Source: Linanthus parryae (Eukaryota > Streptophyta > Magnoliopsida > Ericales > Polemoniaceae). From it: DNA of 64,000 bases. Numbering within the stretch: position 1 is the first letter of the stretch; the number at the start of each line of letters is the position of its first letter. The position numbers were made by a program, and so were the translations under genes. The DNA is taken from assembly GCA_023055425.1 (NCBI GenBank), contig JALGPY010000003.1:52065891-52129890 (forward strand), read 5' to 3'. Below the pieces are notes generated by a model that saw only the letters and a list, made by a program, of their open reading frames with translations, was not told where the DNA came from and ran no database searches. Shown in pieces: positions 54,696 through 64,000 of this stretch.

Positions 54696-55035
54696 GAAGG
54701 GTACCAGAATAACTAGGGATCTCGACCTTGAAGCCTAGATCGCTGCGATGATCGTCACGACCACGGTACCCCCGAACGCGTGGTTCGCGATGGTACGGGT
54801 TTTCGAGTGACGTCTCTGAGTCGTCGTCTGAGTCTTCCTGATCATCCAGATCTTGCGCCGCCAGGCTCCGTGTCAGCTCTTCGATCCGCTGCTGCTGAAC
54901 CTGGTTCTGTCGCTGCAGATCTTTTATCCTCATCACGTCTTCGAGGTTACGTTCTCTCTGGGGGGCATCTTCAGCAACCTGCTGCCCACAGCCACGAGGA
55001 CGTCCACGAGGCATCGTCTATGATGATCTTCCTCC
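54696..55035 (-). pseudogene. Ty3 unit 4 gag N-terminal part above the copia insertion
   Basis: The gag start (MPRGRPRGCGQQVAED at 55014), Gln-rich helix and PSYSGTLL region, broken by the right copy of the GAAGG target duplication. It belongs with the gag part ending at 46191. Confidence 0.85.
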
Positions 55036-55059
55036 CAAGTTGAACTTTCTCTGATACCA

Positions 55060-55368
55060 ACCTGACGCCGAATTGAATCAAGGCGAACGATCAAACGCAG
55101 CAGAACAACGAACAGAAAGGCATAAACCAGTAGAGAGACTCTAGGATTCGAAGAAAATATCTATTGATCAAAAACTGCTCAATTCTGCCCACAAGCCGGG
55201 CATATATAGCTGAAATCATAAAATATGCCAAAAATGGAAAAATCCAGAAATTGGCCCAACAGTTTGGCCTTATTGAAAGAAACACGTACGTGAAAGTTTG
55301 ACCCAAAACGGTGTCAAACTGAGGTCCTAATAAGCAATGGAAATGTTACCGAAAATCGTAAAAACTAA
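55060..55368 (-). repeat. LTR-like spacer between Ty3 units 4 and 5
   Basis: As the other spacers; CATATATAGC at 55201-55210 (plus). Confidence 0.8.
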
Positions 55369-56202
55369 CTAAAAACGCCCGTTTGGTAGGTCAAACAGTG
55401 GAATTTGGGGATGAAGATGGAGCCCGATGGAATGATCGGGACACTGTGCGTCTCTTCGAGAGCTTTCCGAAGATGGGTGGCTCGCGTCATTCTGATACCC
55501 GTAGCCAAAGTTATGGCCCAAACAGTGCGGTGAAACCAAAAGCTGCAATTTCTTCCGTCCCTTGCGCTTATCTTCCATCTCATGGTAGAGAAGCGCCAAA
55601 TTAGTCGCATCTGACAGTTCAGCTTCATCTGGATCGTCTGCTCCTGCATCAGCCTCCCCGGGTTGGAAAGAACTCGTCCTCGAGTTCACAGCAATGTCTT
55701 CAGAATCCCCGAAGCAAGGAGTGAGATGCTTCACATTGAACACGTCCGAGGTCTTCAAGTGACTGGGAAGCCTCAACCTGCAAGCATTATCATTGATCTT
55801 CTGCACGATCTCACAAGGCCCAATCTCCCGATCCTTGAGCTTATTGTACTCGCCAACAGGGAAACGATCACGAGTCAATACAGCCCACACAAAATCACCA
55901 ACATCAAATAGTACCTGACGACGATGCTTTTCCACCCGAGCCTTGTATTTGCTGTTGTTCTCTTCAATCTTGTTCTTTACCTGGTCATGAATACACCTCA
56001 AGTGATCTGCCATCTCCTCAGCCTTAGGATGAACGCGTCCCACGCGCGGAATTGGAGCCAAATCCAGCCCCCCTGTCGGGTTCTCTCCATAAACAATCTG
56101 GAAAGGACTCATTCCCGTATTTCTATTCACTGACCTGTTATACGCAAACTCCGCCGGAGCAAGCGCCAAATCCCACTGCTTGGGCTTGGAACCTGCAAAC
56201 AC
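55369..56202 (-). CDS. Ty3 unit 5 integrase C-terminal frame (277 codons)
   Basis: Open from the end of the integrase core ([19 protein letters not shown]) through [40 protein letters not shown] and the acidic tail to NGRF. Upstream, 56127-56483 holds the core ([11 protein letters not shown] ... SDRDTKFM ... [12 protein letters not shown]) in another frame. There GQTDGQ is shortened, so the last catalytic region has lost a few residues. Confidence 0.8.
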   Translation of the reverse strand: MFAGSKPKQWDLALAPAEFAYNRSVNRNTGMSPFQIVYGENPTGGLDLAPIPRVGRVHPKAEEMADHLRCIHDQVKNKIEENNSKYKARVEKHRRQVLFDVGDFVWAVLTRDRFPVGEYNKLKDREIGPCEIVQKINDNACRLRLPSHLKTSDVFNVKHLTPCFGDSEDIAVNSRTSSFQPGEADAGADDPDEAELSDATNLALLYHEMEDKRKGRKKLQLLVSPHCLGHNFGYGYQNDASHPSSESSRRDAQCPDHSIGLHLHPQIPLFDLPNGRF

Positions 56203-56392
56203 CTGAGAAGATTCCCTAGACTGCGATTCACCACCTCCGTCTGCGGGTGATACGCACTGCTGAAGTTCAATTGAGTGCCCAACTTCTCCCAGAGGCTCTT
56301 CCAGAATTTACTCATGAACTTCGTGTCACGATCCGAGGTGATGGACCGTGGTACTCCATGCAGCTTCACAATTTCTCTAAAGTAGAGGTGGG

Positions 56393-56956
56393 CTATCCGC
56401 ACTGCATCCATTGTCTTCCTACATGGTACAAAATGTGCCGTTTTGGAAAACCTGTCAACAACAACAAGGACAGAATATGCCACTCTCTGGCCTCTGCTTC
56501 ATCCGTCCATTTGAAATCACGCCCTTTCAGACACTCAGTGATGGGGGCCACCAAAGTGCTGAAATTTCTGATGAACCTGCGATAGAAAGAAGCCAACCCA
56601 TGGAAACTGCGCACATCGTGCAGTGTCTTAGGCCTGGGCCAGTCCACAATTTCCTCAATCTTCAAAGGATCTGCATGCACAAAATCAGTAGACACAATGA
56701 AACCCAGAAATTGCACAGAAGTAGTGAAAAAGAAACACTTCTTCATGTTATTGAACAAACTCTCCACCTTCAATGCTTCAAAGACAGCTCGCAAATGATA
56801 AAAGTGAACAGCCCATGTGGGACTGTAAATAAGAATGTCATCGAAATAAACGACAACAAACTTCCCCATGAAAGGCCTCAAAACCTGATGCATAAACCGC
56901 ATGAAGGTGCTAGGTGCGTTGGAGAGACCGAAAGGCATCCCCATCCAATCGTACAA
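56393..56956 (-). pseudogene. Ty3 unit 5 RT second half with deletion fusion
   Basis: Contains the intact active site [13 protein letters not shown] and the thumb up to KWTDEAEAR, then out-of-frame integrase DNA ([20 protein letters not shown]). RNase H is deleted. Confidence 0.85.
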
Positions 56957-57049
56957 CCCATGCTGTGTCTTGAATGCGGTCTTCCACCCGTCCCCCTGCT
57001 TGATCCGAATCTGATGGTATCCACTCTTGAGGTCAATTTTTGAGAAGAT

Positions 57050-58024
57050 CTAAGAGCCGGATAGTTGATCAAGCATATCATCAAGCCGCGGAATGGGAAA
57101 CCTGTACTTCACATTTATCCGAGTAAAGGCTCTGCTGTCTATACACATGCGCCAAGAACCATCCTTCTTTGGAACTAGCAGAGCGGGCACTGCGCAAGGA
57201 CTCATACTCTCTCTGATGTAACCCCTCTCAAGTAATTCAACTACCTTCCTCTGTAACTCTTCTGCTTCCTTGGGACTGAGACGATAGGCAGGTCTGTTCG
57301 GAAGACTAGAACCTGGAACTAGGTCTATCTGATGTTGGATATCTCTCATTGGTGGCAAACCAGGGAGGTCCTCTGGCATCAAGTAGGAGAAATCATCCAA
57401 AACCTGCTGCACCTCAGGGGGTAATTCAGATTCCTCATTACTGGCACTATTATTAGAAGGGATCAATGCATAAACAAACTTTTCCCGCTGAATCTCCACC
57501 AAGAACTGGGATCGAGAAAGAAGGTTAGCCGGCGCGGTTGGAGCCGGAGTGGAACCCTCCCGTCGCGGAGCTAGTACGATTTTCTTCCCCTTCATCACAA
57601 ACGAATGGGTATTCTTGTACCCATCATGGAACACACGTCTATCATCCTGCAACGGACGACCCAACAAAACATGACATGCATCCATCTTTACCACGTCACA
57701 CCAATGACTATCATGATACTTATTAACAATTGAAAAAGAAACAAGACATCTTTTATCAACTGTTACCTCGGAACCACGGATCAACCATGACAACTTGTAA
57801 GGCGCAGGATGGTGCTCCGTCTTCAGCTGAAATTTCTTGACAGCTTCTTCAGAGACTATGTTGTCGCAACTGCCGCCGTCTACGATCATCTTGCAAACCT
57901 TCTTCCCAATTGTGCAGGTAGTGTGAAAGATATTGGTCCTCAACCAATCATCCTCCCAGTCACTTTTGGAAATTAGCAAGTTTTTACGGACGACCAGATT
58001 CTCATGACCATCCCCGTAAAGCAC
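57050..58024 (-). CDS. Ty3 unit 5 protease-RT first half (324 codons)
   Basis: Protease site KMIVDGGSCDNIVSEE, flap region, linker and RT fingers ([18 protein letters not shown]). It ends at 57050 (QLSGS then TAG; the other units read [11 protein letters not shown]). Confidence 0.85.
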   Translation of the reverse strand: MLYGDGHENLVVRKNLLISKSDWEDDWLRTNIFHTTCTIGKKVCKMIVDGGSCDNIVSEEAVKKFQLKTEHHPAPYKLSWLIRGSEVTVDKRCLVSFSIVNKYHDSHWCDVVKMDACHVLLGRPLQDDRRVFHDGYKNTHSFVMKGKKIVLAPRREGSTPAPTAPANLLSRSQFLVEIQREKFVYALIPSNNSASNEESELPPEVQQVLDDFSYLMPEDLPGLPPMRDIQHQIDLVPGSSLPNRPAYRLSPKEAEELQRKVVELLERGYIRESMSPCAVPALLVPKKDGSWRMCIDSRAFTRINVKYRFPIPRLDDMLDQLSGS

Positions 58025-58328
58025 TTCATCTCCGTAGTCATCATATACGGGGGCTCCCTGGTACTCCGCTTCTTCGACCTCGTCCGTAGTACCCTCTTTT
58101 TAATGAATAAACTCTTCGGCTTTTGCAAAATCGGCTTCTTGCACTCTGTCGCCCTGTGTTCTGGCTCACCACACTTGTAGCACCTGAACCGCTACTCGAT
58201 GCACCAGGTGCTGCCTGGGTGGCTGGTCAAGACACCTGAGATCGAGTCGATCGATTGGTCTGATCGGCCCTCGATGCAGGTTTTCTTCTATGTTGCTTCT
58301 CCACAATAAAAGCCCTCTGGTAAACTTC

Positions 58329-58994
58329 TTAAACCGTCCAGAAAGTCTGCAGGCATAGAACATTCTTCAGTGGTTGTCGCAAACCTGACAAGTAACGTGC
58401 CACTAGCTGCTCTTCTGTTTCGGATAGGTCTTTACGGGCGATCAACTGGTAGAACTCCTCAGTGTAATCTTCCACCGATTTAACACCCTGCCTCAGCGTG
58501 TGGAGACGCTGATATATGGTTTGGGTGTATCCGAAGGGAAGGAAGTGAGCCTTAATCTCCTTCTTCATCTTTTCCCATTCAACAATCTTCGATTTTCCCT
58601 GCTTCTCACGAGAACGTCGCAACTGCTCCGACCATGCTGAAGCTCTGCCCTTGAGCTTGATTGTGACCAAATTTACCTTCTCACGTTCAGAAACCTCCTT
58701 GTACTCAAAGATCCGATCCACCTCGTTCAGCCAATCGATGAATCCATCGGCCTAAAGGGTACTGGAATAACTAGGAATCTCGACCTTGAAGCCTAGACCG
58801 CTGCGATGATCGTCACGACCACGGTACCCCCGAACTCGTTGTTCGCGATGGTACGGGTTTTCGAGTGACGTCTCTGAGTCGTCGCGTGAGTCTTCCTGAT
58901 CATCCAGATCTTGCGCCGCCAGGCGCCGTGTCAGCTCCTCGATCCGCTGCTGCTGAACCTGGTTCTGTCGCTGTAGATCTTCTATCCTCATCAC
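58329..58994 (-). pseudogene. Ty3 unit 5 gag fragments
   Basis: Two collinear pieces, 58752-58994 (MMRIEDLQRQNQ to PSYSSTL) and 58329-58721 (MDRIFEYKEVSER to NVLCLQTFWTV), separated by a TAG near 58752 (AGGCCTAAAGG for CTGAAGG). The zinc-knuckle part at 58166-58363 is frameshifted and shortened. Confidence 0.75.
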
Positions 58995-59116
58995 ATCTTC
59001 GAGGTTACGTTCTCTCTGGTGGAATCTTCAGCAACCTGCTGCCCACGGCCACGAGGACGTCCACGAGGCATCGTCGATGATGATCTTCCAACCAAGTTGA
59101 ACTTGCTCTGATACCA

Positions 59117-59425
59117 ACTTGACGCCGAATTGAATCAAGGCGAGGGATCAAACGCAGCAGAACAACGAACAGAAAGGCATAAACCAGTATAGAGACTCTA
59201 GGGTTCGAAGAAAATATCTATTGATCAAAAATTGCTCAATTCTGCCCACAAGCTGGGCATATATAGCTGAAATCATAAAATATGCCAAAAATGGCAAAAT
59301 CCCGAAATTGGCCCAACAGTTTGGCCTTATTGAAAGAAACACGTACGTGAAAGTTTGACCCAAAACGGTGTCAAACTGAGGTCCTAATAAGCAATGGAAA
59401 TTTTACCAAAAATAGTAAAAACTAA
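59117..59425 (-). repeat. LTR-like spacer between Ty3 units 5 and 6
   Basis: As the other spacers; CATATATAGC at 59258-59267 (plus). Confidence 0.8.
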
Positions 59426-60046
59426 CTAAAAACGCCCGTTTGGTAGGTCAAACAGTGGAATTTGGGGATGAAGATGGACCCCGAGACACTGTGCGTCTCG
59501 TAGAGAGCTTTCCGAATTGGGGTGGCTCGCGTCATTCTGGTACCCGCAGCCAAAGTTATGGCCCAAACAGTGGGGTGACACCAGAAGCTGCAATTTCTTC
59601 CGTCCCTTGCGCTTATCTTCCATCTCATGGTAGAGAAGCGCCAAATTAGTCGCATCTGACAGTTCAGCTTCATCTGGATCGTCTGCTCCTGCATCAGTCT
59701 CCACGGGTTGGAAAGAACTCGTCCTCGAGTTCACAGCAATGTCTTCAGAATCCCGAAAGCAAGGAGTGAGATGCTTCACATTGAACACGTCCGAGGTCTT
59801 CAAGTGACTGGGAAGCCTCAACCTGTAAGCATTATCATTGATCTTCTGCACGATCTCACAAGGCCCAATCTTCCGATCCTTGAGCTTATTGTACTCGCCA
59901 ACAGGGAAACGATCACGAGTCAATACAGCCCACACAAAATCAGCAACATCAAATAGTACCTGACGACGATGCTTGTCCACCCGAGCCTTGTATTTGCTGT
60001 TGTTCTCTTCAATTTTGTTCTTCACCTGGTCATGAATACCCCACAA
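59426..60046 (-). CDS. Ty3 unit 6 integrase C-terminal frame (206 codons)
   Basis: Open through [40 protein letters not shown] and the acidic tail to NGRF. The core end ([19 protein letters not shown]) is in another frame at 60022-60339; there the catalytic Glu of QTE is Lys (QTK), which would kill integrase activity. Confidence 0.8.
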   Translation of the reverse strand: MWGIHDQVKNKIEENNSKYKARVDKHRRQVLFDVADFVWAVLTRDRFPVGEYNKLKDRKIGPCEIVQKINDNAYRLRLPSHLKTSDVFNVKHLTPCFRDSEDIAVNSRTSSFQPVETDAGADDPDEAELSDATNLALLYHEMEDKRKGRKKLQLLVSPHCLGHNFGCGYQNDASHPNSESSLRDAQCLGVHLHPQIPLFDLPNGRF

Positions 60047-60449
60047 GTGACTGCCATCTCCTCAGCCTTAGGATGAAAGCGTCCCACGCGCGGAATCGGA
60101 GCCAAATCCAACACCCCTGTCGGGTTCTCTCCAGAAACAATCTGGAAAGGACTCATTCCCGTAGTTCTGTTCACTGACCTGTTATACGCAAACTCCGCCT
60201 GAGCAAGCGTCAAATCCCACTGCTTGGGCTTGGAACCTGCCAAACACCTGAGAAGATTCCCTAGACTGCGATTCACCACCTTCGTCTGCCCGTCGGTCTG
60301 CGGGTGATACGCACTGCTGAAGTTAAACTGAGTTCCCAAATTTTCCCAGAGGCTCTTCTAGAATTGACTCATGAACTTCGTGTCACGATCCGAGGTGATG
60401 GACCGTGGTACTCCATGCAGCTTCACAATTTCTCTAAATTAGAGGTGGG

Positions 60450-61247
60450 CTATCCGCACTGCATCCATTGTCTTCCTACATGGTACAAAATGTGCCATTT
60501 TAGAAAACCTGTCAACAACAACAATGACTGAATCTGCCGCTCTCTGGCCTCTACTTCATCCGTCCACTTGAAATCACGCCCTTTCAGACACTCAGTGGTG
60601 GGGGCCACCAAAGTACTGAAATTTCTGATGAACCTGCGATAGAAAGAAGCCAACCCATGGAAACTGGGCACATCGTGTAGTGCCTTAGGCCTGGGCCAGT
60701 CCACAATTTCCTCAATTTTCGAAGGATCTGCATGCACACCATCAGTAGACACAATGAAACCTAGAAATTGCACAGAAGTAGTGAAAAAGAAACACTTCTT
60801 CATGTTAATGAACAAACTCTCCTCCTTCAATGCTTCAAAGACAGCTCGCAAATGATCAAAGTGAACCGCCCATGTGGGACTGTAAATAAGAATGTCATGG
60901 AAATAAACGACAACAAAATTCCCAATGAAAGGCATCAAAACCTGATGCATAAACCGCACGAAGGTGCTAGGTGCGTTGGAGAGACCGAAAGGCATCACCA
61001 TCCACTCGTACAACCCATGCTGTATCTTGAACGCGGTCTTCCACTCGTCCCCCTGCTTGATCCGAATCTGATGGTATCCACTCTTGAGGTCAATTTTTGA
61101 GAAGACCTGAGAGCCGGACAGTTGATCTAGCATATCATCAAGCCGCGGAATGGGAAACCTGTACTTCACAGTGATCCGATTAATGGCTCTGCTGTCTACA
61201 CACATGCGCCAAGAACCATCCTTCTTTGGAACTAGCAGAGCGGGCAC
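60450..61247 (-). pseudogene. Ty3 unit 6 RT with altered active site and deletion fusion
   Basis: 265 codons from [20 protein letters not shown] through [20 protein letters not shown]. The active site reads [13 protein letters not shown]: the first Asp of FDD is His. The frame then crosses the deletion junction into out-of-frame integrase DNA. Confidence 0.88.
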
Positions 61248-61307
61248 TGCGCAAGGACTCTTACTCTCTCTGATGTAACCCCTCTCAAGTAATTCAACTA
61301 CCTGCCT

Positions 61308-61865
61308 CTATAACTCTTCTTCTTCCTTGGGACTGAGATGATAGGCAGGTCTGTTCGGCAGACTAGAACCTGGAACTACGTCTATCTGATGCTGGATATC
61401 TCTCATTGGTGGCAAACCAGGAGGGAGGTCCTCTGGCATCAAGTAGGAGAACTCATCCAAAACTTGCTGCACCTCAGGGGGTAATTCAGATTCCTCATTA
61501 CTGGCACTATTATTAGAAGGGATCAACGCATAAACAAACTTTTCCCGCTGAATTTCCCCCAAGAACTGGGATCGAGAAAGAAGGTTAGCCGGCGCGGTTG
61601 GATCCGGAGTGGAACCCTCCCGTCGCGGAGCTAGTGCGATTTTCTTCCCCTTCATCACAAACGAATGGGTATTCTTGTACCCATCATGGAACACACTTCT
61701 ATCATACTGCCACGGACGACCCAACAAAACATGACATGCATCCATCTTTACCACGTCCCACCAATGACTATCATGATACTTATTACAAATTGAAAAAGAA
61801 ACAAGACATCTTTTATCAACTGTTACCTCGGAACCTCGGATCAACCATGAAAGCTTGTAAGGCAC
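61308..61865 (-). pseudogene. Ty3 unit 6 protease-RT linker frame
   Basis: Covers the protease C-terminal part (HVLLGRPWQYDRSVFHDGYK) to the RT N-terminal linker, ending at EEEEL with a TAG (ELQRQ in other units). The protease active site (DGGSCDNIVSEE) is in another frame at 61887-62084. Confidence 0.75.
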
Positions 61866-62472
61866 AGGATGCTGCTCCGTCTTCTGCTAAAATTTCTTGA
61901 CAGCTTCTTCAGAGACTATGTTGTCGCAACTGCCGCCGTCTACGATCATCTTGCAAACCTTCTTCCCAATTGTGCAGTTAGTGTGAAAGATATTGGTCCT
62001 CAACCAATCATCCTCCGAGTCACCCTTGGGAGTTAGCAAGTTTTTACGGACGACCAGATTCTCATGACCATCCCCGTAAAGCACAGATTCTCATGACCAT
62101 CCCCGTAAAGCACATATATGGGGTCTCCTTGGTACTCTGCTTCTTCGACCTCGTCCGTAGTACCCTCTTCGATGAATAAACTCTTCCGCTTTTGCAAAAT
62201 CGGCTTCTTGCACTCTGTCGCCCAGTGTCCTGGCTCGCAACACTTGTAGCACTTGAAGCCGCTACTCGATGCACCAGGTGCTGCCTGGGTGGCTGGTCAA
62301 GACACCTGAGATCGAGTCGATCGATTGGTCTGATCGGCCCTCGATGCAGGTTTTTTGCTATGTTGCTTCTCCACAGTAAGAGCCCTCTGGTAAACTTCTG
62401 AAACCGTCCAGAAAGTCTACAGGGATAGAATATCCTGCAGTGGTTGTCGCAAACCTGACAAGGACCGTGCTA

Positions 62473-63063
62473 CTAGCTGCTCTTCTGTTCGGATAGGTCG
62501 TTGCGGGCGATCAACTGGTAGAACTCCTCAGTGTAATCTTCCACTGATTTAACACCCTTCCTCAGCGTGTGGAGACGCTGATATAGGGTTTGGGTGTATC
62601 CGAAGTGAAGGAAGTGAGCCTTCATCTTCTTCTTCATCTTTTCCCATTCAGCAATCTTCGGTTTTCCCTGCTTCTCACGAGAACGTCGCAACTGCTCCCA
62701 CCATGCTGAAGCTCTGCCCTTGAGCTTTGATTGCGACCAATTCACCTTCTCACGTTCAGAAACCTGCTTGTACTCAAAGATCGGATCCACCTCGTTCAGC
62801 CAATCGATGAATCCATCGGTCTGAAGGGTACCGGAATAACTAGGGATCTCGACCTTGAAGCCTAGACCGCTGCGATGATCGTCACGACCACGGTACCCCC
62901 GAACTCGTGGTTCGCGATGGTATGGGTTTTCGAGTGACGTCTTTGAGTCGTCGCCTGATTCTTCCTGATCATCCTGATCTTGCGCCGCGAGGCGCCGTGT
63001 CAGCTCTTCGATCCGCTGCTGCTGAACCTGGTTCTGTCGCTGCAGAACTTCTATCCTCATCAC
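62473..63063 (-). pseudogene. Ty3 unit 6 gag body
   Basis: 196 codons (MMRIEVLQRQNQVQQQ ... TDGFIDWLNEVDPIFEYKQV ... FYQLIARNDLSEQ). A frame disturbance at KVNWSQSKLKGRA (1-base insertion and 1-base deletion near 62725-62740) changes a few residues and is then restored. The upstream part with MPRG is out of frame because a TAG lies near 63086 (CTCTAGGG for CTCTGGGG). Confidence 0.8.
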
Positions 63064-63186
63064 GTCTTCGAGGTTACGTTCTCTCTAGGGGGCATCTTCA
63101 GCAACCTGCTGCCCACGGCCACGAGGACGTCCACGAGGCATCGTCGATGATGATCATCCTCCCAAGTTGAACTTGCTCTGATACCA

Positions 63187-63495
63187 ACCTGACGCCGAAT
63201 TGAATCAAGGCGAGGGATCAAACGCAGCAGAACAACGAACAGAAAGGCATAAACCAGTAGAGAGACTCTAGGGTTCGAAGAAAATATCTATTGATCAAAA
63301 ACTGCTCAATTCTGCCCACACGCCGGGCATATATAGCTGAATCATAAAATATGCCAAAAATGGCAAAATCCCGAAATTGGCCCAACAGTTTGGCCTTATT
63401 TAAAGAAACACGTACGTTAAAGTTTGACCCAAAACGGTATCAAACTAAGGTCCTAATAAGCAATGGAAATGTTACCAAAAATAGTAAAAACTAAC
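63187..63495 (-). repeat. LTR-like spacer between Ty3 units 6 and 7
   Basis: As the other spacers; CATATATAGC at 63329-63338 (plus). Confidence 0.8.
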
Positions 63496-64000
63496 TAAAA
63501 ACGCCTGTTTGGTAGGTCAAACAGTGGAATTTGGGGATGAAGATGGATCCCGATTGGGGACACTGTGCGTCTCGGGACACTGTGCGTCTCGTCGAGAGCT
63601 TTCCGAATTGGGGTGGCTCACGTCATTCTGATACCCGTAGCCAAAGTTATGGCCCAAACAGTGCGGTGACACCAAAAGCTGCAATTTGTTCCGTCCCTTG
63701 TTCTTATCTTCCATATCATGATAGAGAAGCGCCAAATTAGTCGCATCTGACATTTCAGCTTCATCTGGATCCTCTGCTCCTGCATCAGTCTCCCCGGGTT
63801 GGAAAGAACTCGTCCTCGAGTTCACAGCAATGTCTTCAGAATCCCCAAAGCAAGGAGTGAGATGCTTCACATTGAACACGTCCGAGGTCTTCAAGTGACT
63901 GGGAAGCCTCAACTTGTAAGCATTATCATTGATCTTCTGCACGATCTCACAAGGCCCAATCTTCCGATCCTTGAGCTTATTGTACTCGCCAACAGGGAAA
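63187..64000 (-). mobile_element. Ty3/gypsy unit 7 (3' part only, continues past the window)
   Basis: Contains the spacer and the end of pol (63517-63942: [20 protein letters not shown] and the acidic tail). It cannot be classed as long or short type, because the diagnostic region lies beyond the window. A 16-base direct duplication (GGACACTGTGCGTCTC) lies at 63558-63573 and 63575-63590. Confidence 0.85.

Larger units (their letters stand above)
42509..55059 (-). mobile_element. Ty3/gypsy unit 4 (short type, split by a copia element)
   Basis: Without the 8.5-kb copia insertion the unit is about 4.05 kb. It lacks the 854-bp block covering most of RNase H and the start of integrase; the junction is at about 43957 (CTCTCTGG joined to CCTCTGCATC). 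The primer site at 55048-55059 has one change at its last base. The insertion splits gag at 46192-46196 / 54696-54700. Confidence 0.9.
55060..59116 (-). mobile_element. Ty3/gypsy unit 5 (short type, 4057 bp)
   Basis: Carries the same 854-bp deletion as unit 4, with its junction at about 56489 (CTCTCTGG|CCTCTGCTTC). The primer site at 59105-59116 is the unchanged TGGTATCAGAGC. All coding parts are interrupted. Confidence 0.9.
59117..63186 (-). mobile_element. Ty3/gypsy unit 6 (short type, 4070 bp)
   Basis: Third unit with the 854-bp deletion, junction at about 60549. The primer site at 63175-63186 is unchanged. It contains a 31-base tandem duplication at 62057-62113 (CAGATTCTCATGACCATCCC... 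twice) in the protease linker. Confidence 0.9.

Noticed and set aside
29459..61100. Many plus-strand frames of 60-230 codons in the Ty3 array (for example 43815-44510, 56411-57043)
   Set aside because: Antisense shadows of the minus-strand pol coding; they recur at the same position in each unit and contain no domain.
28559..64000. CRISPR-like regularly spaced repeats
   Set aside because: The periodicity is about 4-5 kb and comes from whole retroelement units; no short repeat-spacer array exists.

Overview
The window looks like flowering-plant DNA in two very different halves. Bases 1-28531 are mitochondrial in character. They hold recognisable plant mitochondrial genes or relics (ccmFC, mttB/tatC, nad6, rps4, ccmC, the start of nad2 exon 3), a bacterial-type tRNA-Cys, tRNA-Tyr, an 18S rRNA 5' scrap and two mitovirus-like RdRp pieces, all set in long unassigned spacers. 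Bases 28532-64000 are LTR-retrotransposon DNA of nuclear type. The sequence alone does not decide whether this is a mitochondrial chromosome carrying retroelements, a nuclear insertion of mitochondrial DNA (NUMT), or an assembly join.

Mitochondrial half, in order: ccmFC relic (1338-2571, +); mitovirus-like relic (about 4098-4622, +); a probable nuclear-type LTR (about 5999-7579, -) with an array of 14-bp palindromes; second mitovirus-like relic (9065-9341, -); trnC-GCA (10683-10755, +); trnS-like relic (about 12074); rrn18 5' fragment followed by mttB (13955-14671, +); rps4 relic and nad6 on the minus strand in the order rps4>nad6; a 26-bp minisatellite; ccmC with an in-frame stop (minus strand); trnY-GUA, a degraded end of a nad2 intron, and nad2 exon 3 cut off at 28531. 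In nad6, mttB, ccmC and nad2 the bases already encode the residues that other angiosperms produce only after C-to-U RNA editing, and ccmFC has no intron. Both facts point to past replacement by cDNA copies (retroprocessing). A family of very short dispersed repeats (core GGGGGCTNNTACC, often next to CTCTCACTATCGATCGA) lies in or beside several of these genes.

Retroelement half: a head-to-tail array of one Ty3/gypsy element, coding strand minus, with about seven units each separated by a single LTR-like spacer of about 310 bp. Units 2 and 3 are full-length (about 4.9 kb). Units 4, 5 and 6 are about 4.05 kb and share one identical 854-bp deletion with a 4-bp CTGG microhomology, so the array grew after that deletion arose. 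Unit 1 is cut by the nad2 junction and unit 7 by the window end. Unit 4 is split by a Ty1/copia element (46197-54695, +) with two 1.43-kb LTRs and a 5-bp target duplication GAAGG. No unit and not the copia element has intact reading frames; unit 1 keeps the longest (731 codons: RT, RNase H, integrase).

How the parts work together: nad6 and possibly mttB, trnC and trnY could still function. ccmFC, rps4, ccmC and nad2 as seen here could not make normal proteins, so working copies must be elsewhere if this is a living mitochondrial genome. Coordinates of relics and repeats were read by eye.
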